DNA from: Lamellibrachia columna
Lineage: Eukaryota > Annelida > Polychaeta > Sabellida > Siboglinidae
Reading direction: 5' to 3'
DNA: 64,000 nucleotides
Assembly (NCBI GenBank): GCA_963662155.1
Contig: OY759261.1
Location: forward strand, 520,001-584,000
Part shown: in pieces, positions 55,130 to 64,000 of the stretch
How positions within the stretch are numbered: position 1 is the first letter of the stretch
How the letters are laid out: each line of letters begins with the position of its first letter
Made by a program: the position numbers and the translations under genes
The notes under the pieces: model-generated
Told to the model about the DNA's origin: nothing
The model's database searches: none
Seen by the model: the letters and a program-made list of their open reading frames with translations, nothing else

Positions 55130-57788
55130 TTTCAGACAATGAACTTAAATGTGTATGCTTAAATGCCACGAGCATAGTAAATAAAAAGGGAGTTAGATAT
55201 TATGGTAGCAGATATTGATCCTCATGTAATAGCCATCACGGAATCATGGGCAAATAAAGATATAGCACTGACAAAGAATCTATCCAAGCATATGAAATAA
55301 CACTGAAAGTGAAGCAGATTGTGAGGAAGCAATTTGGTGTAGCATAGTTACCAGGAACTTAACATTAACAATAGGAGTAGTTTATCGTAGTCCTAACATA
55401 GGACAAGAGGAAGTTGTACAATTACAAAAGTCGATAAGGGAGGTGAGCAAGGGGGAATGTGCTATAATGGGTGATTGTAACCATGGCCATATACAGTGGA
55501 AACCATTAGAGAGTGCTGGAGGTGACGACCATCAGTTTCTACTCCTAACACAAGATTGTTTCCTTACTCAACATGTCTTGGAACCAACCAGAGGTGGGAA
55601 TGTGTTAGATTTAATGTTGTCTTCTCAAAATGAATTAGTTGACAATGTTAAAGTACACGAACCTTTGGGTTCAAGTGACCATAACAAAATCCATTTTAAT
55701 ATAAAAGTAAAAACAGGGAATACGTATAAAAAAACAATGGAGGAGGAACTTCAACAAAGGCAAATATAAAGAGATGAGAACATATCTAGCAAATATAGAT
55801 TGGAATATCTTGCTGAAGAACAAGAGGGCAACACAATGCTGGACTTGTCTAAAATATGAGATCGAGGGCATTACTGAGAAATATATTCCACTAAGAAAAC
55901 AAGGGAAAAGGTCCAGGAAGAAACACCTGTCAAAAGAGGCTATTAGAAAAATTGCTGAAAAACAGATGCTGTGGAGGGTATATAAACACACTGGAAATGT
56001 AGAAGATTACACAAACTACAAAGAGGCACTTAACCTAGCTACAACTGAAATTATAAAATCTAAAAGAATCTTTGAAAAAAAATTGGCAGGTAATATAAAA
56101 AATTACAGCAAGAGTTTCTATGCTTATGTAAGGAGTAAACAGAAAGTTCGAGATAAGGTCGGACCACTGGAAAACAACAGGGGAAACATAATTTCAGACG
56201 GGTTTCAAATGGCAGAGGTCCTGAATAAGTATTTCAGCTCAGTTTTTACCACAGAAGATATCAGCTCACTTCCATTTCCAAATATTTAATATTTGAGGGC
56301 AATAAATCAGAACATTTAGGGCAGTTATTTGTAACTCTTGAAATGATACCAAAGAAAATTAAGAAGATGAAAGATAATAAATCACCTGGAGTTGAAGGGA
56401 TACCACCAAAACTGCTTAAGGAAATTGTTGAGCAAATTAGTACACCACTTGCAAAAGTGTTCAACTTGTCACTAGAAGAAGGAATAATTCCTTCAGAATA
56501 GAAAGAAGCAAACATTATGCCGCTTTTTAACAAGGGATCGAGGAAAAAGCCAGAAAATTACAGACCAGTGCGTTTAACATCAGTTGTATGTAAATTACTC
56601 GAAACATTAATTAGAGCATAATTCCTTGTAAACGTGAATTAATAAATACATCTCAACATGGTTTCCTAAAAAAAAGGTCATGTCTAACCAATATCTTATG
56701 TTTTTTGGAAGAAATTACAAAGTTGGTAGATGACGGGTCACCAGTGGATGTTGTCTACGTAGTTTTTCAGAAAGCTTTCGATAAAGTGCCACATCACCAC
56801 ATCAAAGATTGTTACTTAAACTAAAAGCCCAATGGTATAGGTAATGATGTAATCAACTGGATTAAAAAGTGGTTTACACACAGAAGACACAGAGTAGTAG
56901 TAGATGGTGAGATTTCAAACTGGAAATCTGTTTTGAGTGGGGTACCACAGTGATCAGTATTAGGCTCTATACTGCTTTTAATATATATAAATGATTTGGA
57001 AGATGACATGTCTAGCAAAGTACTCAAATTTGCTGATGACACAAAAGTATTCAGAAATGTTACTAATGATTCAGATAAACAAAGTTTACTGCATGATCTA
57101 GATAAATTAGTTAAATGGTCAAAAAAAGGCAAATGTTATTTAACTTTGGGAAGTGTAAATGCATACACATAGGATATAAAATGGGGGGTGCTGTAATAGA
57201 TAGAACTACCCCAGAAAAGTATTTAGGAGTAACATTTAGTGCTGACATGAAAGTTTCAGACCAATGTGGGATTGCTGCTTCGAAAGGAAATCAAATTCTA
57301 GGGCTAATTAGGAGAACTATCACGTATAAGGAGAAACAGCTAATTGTACCTATGTACAAAGCAATAGTTAGACCACATTTGGAATATTGTATACAAGCAT
57401 GGAGGCCGTATCGTAAGAACGATATAGACAAGCTAGAAAGAATGCAACGAAGAGCAACTAAAATGATTCCAGAATTGAGAGACCTCAGTTATGAAAGCCG
57501 CTTATTACAATATGGTTTGACAACACTAGAGATCAGGAGACTAAGAGTTTTAAGGTTATGAGGATGTTGATAGGAATATGTTCTTCAAACTTAAAGACGG
57601 CAGTAGAACCAGAGGACACAAAGCAGCATTAGTTAAGGAACAGAGTAGGTTGGACATGAGAAAGTACTCTTTCTCACAGAGGGTGATAAATGAATGGAAC
57701 AAACTGCCAAATGATTGTGTTAATGCTAGTAGTGTGAATATGTTTAAAAATAGAATTGACAGATATCTGATAAGGGCGGGCTACACAT
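55130..57788 (+). pseudogene. LINE A ORF2: endonuclease and reverse transcriptase, decayed
   Basis: Endonuclease: VADIDPHVIAITESWANKDI (about 55205), IMGDCNHGHIQW (about 55467, GD.N motif) and LGSSDHNKIHFNI (about 55660, SDH motif). Linker: 55774-56275. RT: NYRPVRLTSVVCKLLE (about 56558), VVFQKAFDKVPHH (about 56765), SGVPQ, a stop in place of Gly, then SVLG (about 56935) and LKFADDTKVF (about 57025). After it are FNFGKCKCIHIGYKMGG, RPHLEYCIQAWRP and SFSQRVINEWNKLP, with a stop at 57788. The endonuclease nicks target DNA and the RT copies LINE RNA; numerous stops make this copy inactive. Confidence 0.85.
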
Positions 57789-57864
57789 AGATTATAAAAT
57801 TGTTGGACTCTCGATAAGCCAATGGCTTCCTTGTCCACTTGCCATCTGGAACTTGTTGTTTGGG

Positions 57865-59220
57865 ATGGCAATCTTGTTAAATCTTGTTAAATCTGACTTA
57901 TCTGTCAGAGATCGTGACAAGACAATGAGTACAAACATGACAGGAAGGGAGAAGACTTCTAATTTGCTATTCTACCCCTTCTCCGAGTTACTGGCCAATG
58001 AGAACCTTTGTATTATTAACTATGTTGATAATGGCTTCAACGAAGTCGCGCGTGGAAAGGAAGGACTGAACCTCTTAACAAATATGTTATGTTTTTTGGA
58101 AGAAATCACTAAGTGGATAGACGTGGGATCGCCAGTAGATATTATCTACTTAGATTTTCAGAAAGCTTTTGACAAAGTGCCACATCAAAGATTACTACTT
58201 AAATTAAAAGCCCATGGTATCGGGGATAGCATAACTGACTGGATAGAACAATGGCTGACTGACAGAAGACAACGAGTTGTAGTAGATGGAGAAGTTTCAC
58301 ATTGGAAATCGGTTTTGAGTGGGGTACCTCAAGGATCAGTATTAGGACCTATATTATTCTTAATTTATATCAATGACTTGGACGACAGTATAACAAGTAA
58401 CGTACTGAAATTTGCGGACGACACAAAACTGTTTAGAAAGGTTAATACTGATGGTGATAAACAACATTTACAAAACGATCTAGACAGATTAGTGAAATGG
58501 TCTGAGAAATGGCAGATGTTGTTCAATTTTGGGAAATGTAAATGCCTACATACAGGACATAGGAACTTGAATGTAAACTATAGAATGGGAGATACTGTTC
58601 TGGGTACTACTGTAAAAGAAAAGGACTTAGGAGTTACAATAAGCGCTGATATGAAAGTTTCAGAGCAGTGTGGTATTGCAGCTTCAAAGGGTAATCAAAT
58701 TCTTGGATTGATTAGAAGAAACATAACATACAAGGGAAAAAAGTTAATTATACCTCTTTATAAAGCAATAGTTAGACCTCATTTAGAATACTGTATACAA
58801 GCATGGAGACCATATCGTAAGAAGGATATAGATACGCTTGAACGCATACAAAGGAGAGCAACTAAAATGATTCCAGAACTGAGAGACCTTAGTTATGAAG
58901 AACGCCTGAAAGAATGTGGTTTAACAACTCTAGAGACAAGGAGGTTAAGAGGAGATCAGATTGAAGTTTTTAAGATATTGAATGGGTATGAAAATATTGA
59001 TAGAAATATGTTTTTCTCACTCAAGAAGGATAGCAGAACTAGAGGACATGAGGTAAAATTAGTAAAGGATCAATGTAGATTGGACATCAGGAAGCACTCG
59101 TTCTCACAGAGGACAATAAATGAATGGAACAAATTGTCAACAGATTGTGTAACTGCTAGCAGCGTGAATATGTTTAAAAACAAGGTTGACACATATCTCA
59201 GGAGGGCGGGCTATAAGTAG
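57865..59220 (+). CDS. LINE A reverse transcriptase, C-terminal part, open frame
   Basis: A 451-codon frame ending TAG at 59218-59220. Only from about 58075 (LLTNMLCFLEEITKWID) does it match LINE A; the first 70 codons read through the preceding element's tail and unassigned sequence. RT motifs: IYLDFQKAFDKVPHQRLL (about 58145), SGVPQGSVLGPILF (about 58316) and LKFADDTKLF (about 58405, catalytic Asp pair). Downstream: FNFGKCKCLHTGHRN, GLIRRNITY, RPHLEYCIQAWRPYRKKDID, RLDIRKHSFSQRTINEWNKL and a C-terminal YLRRAGYK. The N-terminal RT fingers and endonuclease are missing, so the protein would be inactive, but the clean frame shows it is younger than the copy at 54736. Confidence 0.75.
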   Translation: MAILLNLVKSDLSVRDRDKTMSTNMTGREKTSNLLFYPFSELLANENLCIINYVDNGFNEVARGKEGLNLLTNMLCFLEEITKWIDVGSPVDIIYLDFQKAFDKVPHQRLLLKLKAHGIGDSITDWIEQWLTDRRQRVVVDGEVSHWKSVLSGVPQGSVLGPILFLIYINDLDDSITSNVLKFADDTKLFRKVNTDGDKQHLQNDLDRLVKWSEKWQMLFNFGKCKCLHTGHRNLNVNYRMGDTVLGTTVKEKDLGVTISADMKVSEQCGIAASKGNQILGLIRRNITYKGKKLIIPLYKAIVRPHLEYCIQAWRPYRKKDIDTLERIQRRATKMIPELRDLSYEERLKECGLTTLETRRLRGDQIEVFKILNGYENIDRNMFFSLKKDSRTRGHEVKLVKDQCRLDIRKHSFSQRTINEWNKLSTDCVTASSVNMFKNKVDTYLRRAGYK

Positions 59221-59325
59221 ATGAACATTGTTGGACTCTCGATAAGCCAATGGCTTCCTTGTCCACTTGCCATCTGGGCCTTTGGCTTGGATGGCAAATC
59301 TTGTTAAATCTTGTTAAATCTTCGC
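58072..59325 (+). mobile_element. LINE A, third copy, 5'-truncated, head to tail with the second
   Basis: It starts within the RT and ends with the family's 3' UTR (TTGTTGGACTCTCGATAAGC, GCCATCTGGGCC) and TTGTTAAATC repeats. It lies about 175 bases after the previous copy's tail in the same orientation. Confidence 0.85.
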
Positions 59326-59329
59326 GAGG

Positions 59330-60250
59330 TGGCAGGTAACGAACGAAATGACTATTACGAAAGAACTGAACACGACGCAGCGCCACCGCCAATCGCCTGG
59401 GTCCGGCGAGCAGACGAACCACGTCTACGTAGTCGTAGATACCTAGACGTGGTGAAGCCTAAAAAAATATATAAAAAAACGAATTGTTTTGTTTCCCTTT
59501 CATCGATATATTATATTATTAAAAAAATACAAATAGAAACAGTGATGTTTATCAAACATATTGATTAACTTCTACTTCTTCCAGGACGAGAATATTCTGC
59601 CACTTTACCTTTTGGCCAGTCAAGTACTCGACATCATAATGTAATGATTCAACCGTGTGCGGCTTTGTATGAGTCAAGCCGTGATTGCTATGAGCGCCTA
59701 TATTTAGCCTAACGCACTGCGTGCACTGCCGGTGAATCAGCCAGCCTTGCTTTGGCACACCATAGTCGTGTCGCTCGGCCTGTTGTCACCGACTTTCACC
59801 TGATATTATCTCTAAGTGTCTGCTCAAAGGGCATACATGAGTCGGCTATAAGTACCATTTCTTTGGAATGTGTCAGCTTGCGGCAATACCACAAGGCAAA
59901 GGCCTATATCTAAAGCCACATTGAAGTGTTTCCACTTCATTCGCGCTTATATAAGCCTATCATTCCGCCTGCATGCCCCATTATTTCATGCTAATATAAT
60001 AACAATGTGTGTTTACTTATATACATTAATGAATGTTATACTATTGCGGCTAATAGCGTAGTTACCTAGGAATATTGCACTGGATCCAATCAAAGGTCGT
60101 TTTTTGTCATATTATTCATATTGGTTATGTATCAATATAAATAGAGTAGGAGGGGGTAAAACGCCCATGTGAGACGAAACGCCCTTCCACCCTATCTAGC
60201 GATAAAGCTCGACAATACGAATGTCGACATAGCCCAATGGAGCCGCATAG
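59330..60250. other. No gene; hairpin at 59418-59453
   Basis: ACCACGTCTA (59418-59427) and TAGACGTGGT (59444-59453) are perfect inverted arms around 16 bases. Near 60158-60195 the words GGGGTAAAACGCCC and GACGAAACGCCC recall the word arrays seen elsewhere. No coding signal. Confidence 0.45.
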
Positions 60251-63200
60251 CATCACAGTCATATGGTTACACTACCATTGCATCACATCACACTCATACG
60301 GTTACACTACCATTGCATCACATCACACTCATACGGTTACACTACCATTGCATCACATCACACACATATGGTTACACTACCATTGCATCACATCACACTC
60401 ATACGGTTACACTACCATTGCATCACATCACACACATATGGTTACACTACCATTGCATCACATCACACTCATACGGTTACACTACCATTGCATCACATCA
60501 CACTCATACGGTTACACTACCATTGCATCACATCACACTCATATGGTTACACTACCATTGCATCACATCACACTCATACGGTTACACTACCATTGCATCA
60601 CATCACACTCATATGGTTACACTACCATTGCATCACATCACACTCATACGGTTACACTACCATTGCATCACATCACACTCATATGGTTACACTACCATTG
60701 CATCACATCACACTCATACGGTTACACTACCATTGCATCACATCACACTCATATGGTTACACTACCATTGCATCACATCACACTCATACGGTTACACTAC
60801 CATTGCATCACATCACACTCATACGGTTACACTACCATTGCATCACATCACACTCATATGGTTACACTACCATTGCATCACATCACACTCATATGGTTAC
60901 ACTACCATTGCATCACATCACACTCATATGGTTACACTACCATTGCATCACATCACACTCATACGGTTACACTACCATTGCATCACATCACACTCATATG
61001 GTTACACTACCATTGCATCACATCACACTCATACGGTTACACTACCATTGCATCACATCACACTCATACGGTTACACTACCATTGCATCACATCACACTC
61101 ATATGGTTACACTACCATTGCATCACATCACACTCATACGGTTACACTACCATTGCATCACATCACACTCATATGGTTACACTACCATTGCATCACATCA
61201 CACTCATACGGTTACACTACCATTGCATCACATCACACTCATATGGTTACACTACCATTGCATCACATCACACTCATATGGTTACACTACCATTGCATCA
61301 CATCACACTCATACGGTTACACTACCATTGCATCACATCACACTCATATGGTTACACTACCATTGCATCACATCACACTCATACGGTTACACTACCATTG
61401 CATCACATCACACTCATATGGTTACACTACCATTGCATCACATCACACTCATACGGTTACACTACCATTGCATCACATCACACTCATATGGTTACACTAC
61501 CATTGCATCACATCACACTCATATGGTTACACTACCATTGCATCACATCACACTCATATGGTTACACTACCATTGCATCACATCACACTCATATGGTTAC
61601 ACTACCATTGCATCACATCACACTCATACGGTTACACTACCATTGCATCACATCACACTCATATGGTTACACTACCATTGCATCACATCACACTCATATG
61701 GTTACACTACCATTGCATCACATCACACTCATATGGTTACACTACCATTGCATCACATCACACTCATATGGTTACACTACCATTGCATCACATCACACTC
61801 ATATGGTTACACTACCATTGCATCACATCACACTCATATGGTTACACTACCATTGCATCACATCACACTCATATGGTTACACTACCATTGCATCACATCA
61901 CACTCATATGGTTACACTACCATTGCATCACATCACACTCATATGGTTACACTACCATTGCATCACATCACACTCATATGGTTACACTACCATTGCATCA
62001 CATCACACTCATATGGTTACACTACCATTGCATCACATCACACTCATACGGTTACACTACCATTGCATCACATCACACTCATATGGTTACACTACCATTG
62101 CATCACATCACACTCATATGGTTACACTACCATTGCATCACATCACACTCATATGGTTACACTACCATTGCATCACATCACACTCATATGGTTACACTAC
62201 CATTGCATCACATCACACACATATGGTTACACTACCATTGCATCACATCACACTCATATGGTTACACTACCATTGCATCACATCACACTCATATGGTTAC
62301 ACTACCATTGCATCACATCACACTCATATGGTTACACTACCATTGCATCACATCACACTCATACGGTTACACTACCATTGCATCACATCACACTCATACG
62401 GTTACACTACCATTGCATCACATCACACTCATATGGTTACACTACCATTGCATCACATCACACTCATATGGTTACACTACCATTGCATCACATCACACTC
62501 ATATGGTTACACTACCATTGCATCACATCACACTCATATGGTTACACTACCATTGCATCACATCACACTCATATGGTTACACTACCATTGCATCACATCA
62601 CACTCATATGGTTACACTACCATTGCATCACATCACACTCATATGGTTACACTACCATTGCATCACATCACACTCATATGGTTACACTACCATTGCATCA
62701 CATCACACTCATATGGTTACACTACCATTGCATCACATCACACTCATATGGTTACACTACAATTGCATCACATCACACTCATACGGTTACACTACCATTG
62801 CATCACATCACACTCATATGGTTACACTACCATTGCATCACATCACACTCATACGGTTACACTACCATTGCATCACATCACACTCATATGGTTACACTAC
62901 CATTGCATCACATCACACTCATATGGTTACACTACCATTGCATCACATCACACTCATATGGTTACACTACCATTGCATCACATCACACTCATACGGTTAC
63001 ACTACCATTGCATCACATCACACTCATACGGTTACACTACCATTGCAACACATCACACTCATATGGTTACACTACCATTGCATCACATCACACTCATATG
63101 GTTACACTACCATTGCATCACATCACACTCATATGGTTACACTACCATTGCATCACATCACACTCATATGGTTACACTACCATTGCTTCACATCACACTC

Positions 63201-64000
63201 ATATGGTTACACTACCATTGCTTCACATCACACTCATATGGTTACACTACCATTGCATCACATCACACTCATACGGTTACACTACCATTGCATCACATCA
63301 CACTCATACGGTTACACTACCATTGCAACACATCACACTCATATGGTTACACTACCATTGCATCACATCACACTCATATGGTTACACTACCATTGCTTCA
63401 CATCACACTCATATGGTTACACTACCATTGCATCACATCACACTCATACGGTTACACTACCATTGCATCACATCACACTCATACGGTTACACTACCATTG
63501 CAACACATCACACTCATATGGTTACACTACCATTGCATCACATCACACTCATATGGTTACACTACCATTGCATCACATCACACTCATATGGTTACACTAC
63601 CATTGCATCACATCACACTCATATGGTTACACTACCATTGCATCACATCACACTCATACGGTTACACTACCATTGCATCACATCACACTCATACCGTTAC
63701 ACTACCATTGCATCACATCACACTCATATGGTTACACTACCATTGCATCACATCACACTCATATGGTTACACTACCATTGCATCACATCACACTCATATG
63801 GTTACACTACCATTGCATCACATCACACTCATATGGTTACACTACCATTGCATCACATCACACTCATATGGTTACACTACCATTGCATCACATCACACTC
63901 ATACGGTTACACTACCATTGCATCACATCACACTCATACGGTTACACTACCATTGCATCACATCACACTCATACCGTTACACTACCATTGCATCACATCA
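60251..64000. repeat. 35-bp minisatellite II, ~107 units, continues past the window
   Basis: The unit is CATCACATCACACTCATATG plus GTTACACTACCATTG, with TATGG/TACGG as the main variant and rarer CACAC, GCTTCA, GCAACA and TACCG. The first unit (60251-60280) is 30 bases. Rare variants recur in register (GCAACA about 63046, 63326 and 63501, i.e. 8 and 5 units apart), indicating block duplication. There are no unique spacers, so it is not a CRISPR array. Confidence 0.98.

Larger units (their letters stand above)
54736..57897 (+). mobile_element. LINE A, second copy, nearly full coding order but decayed
   Basis: It opens in the esterase (DSIIRKVDKI), passes through endonuclease and RT, and ends in GCCATCTGGAAC...ATGGCAATCTTGTTAAATCTTGTTAAATC. 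The two TTGTTAAATC units are the 3' tail repeat of this family, shared with 59300-59325. Confidence 0.85.

Overview
The window reads as non-coding, repeat-dense DNA from an invertebrate animal, probably marine. The pointers are AT-rich background, long (TA)n and (AC)n microsatellites, non-LTR retrotransposons of the CR1/L2 group, a tRNA-derived SINE, a hAT DNA transposon with 8-bp target duplications, and consensus eukaryotic splice donors. A lophotrochozoan such as a mollusc would fit, but the sequence alone does not fix the phylum. No operon, rRNA gene, CRISPR array or phage is present. I found no complete host gene; host coding sequence is limited to isolated exon candidates and decayed fragments.

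Layout. 1-7.96 kb: a frameshifted end of an unknown gene (1-335), a tRNA-SINE, compound microsatellites, a good first-exon candidate on the minus strand (3076-3144, signal peptide plus splice donor), and two copies of a roughly 490-bp dispersed repeat. 7.96-36.1 kb: a large head-to-tail tandem duplication. Copy 1 is 8096-20516 and copy 2 is 20563-36095; the novel junction lies in a (TA)n tract. Each copy carries, in order, an old first coding exon split by a hAT element, the 3' end of a LINE (2.3 kb longer in copy 2), GC-rich and C-rich minisatellites, a decayed THAP zinc finger between inverted word arrays, a LINE remnant holding a 52-bp minisatellite, a conserved exon-like block (minus strand) and the 5' end of a CR1-like LINE. 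The copies differ mainly in tandem-repeat number, LINE and SINE content, and one perfect palindrome.

36.1-41 kb: nested retrotransposons. LINE A (SGNH-esterase ORF1 and endonuclease) is interrupted by an L2-like LINE B with an uninterrupted 690-codon reverse-transcriptase frame, then resumes, then meets an antisense LINE fragment. 41-46 kb: dispersed repeats, a MITE, a terminal-inverted-repeat element holding a 15-bp minisatellite, and a pair of diverged unknown repeats. 46.05-47.64 kb: about 41 copies of a 39-bp unit. 47.98-50.9 kb: about 83 copies of a 35-bp unit. 50.9-53.8 kb: a decayed minus-strand gene of a transposase-like family common in invertebrates, followed by an OTU/vertnin-like fragment. 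54.7-59.3 kb: two LINE A copies head to tail. 60.25 kb to the end: about 107 copies of a second, unrelated 35-bp unit, running off the window.

The genes here do not act as a pathway; this is a history of insertions, duplications and slippage. The most rewarding points are the hAT insertion that can be read back into a split exon, the word-array/THAP element, the near-identical exon-like block shared by both duplicate copies, and the minisatellites born inside other elements.
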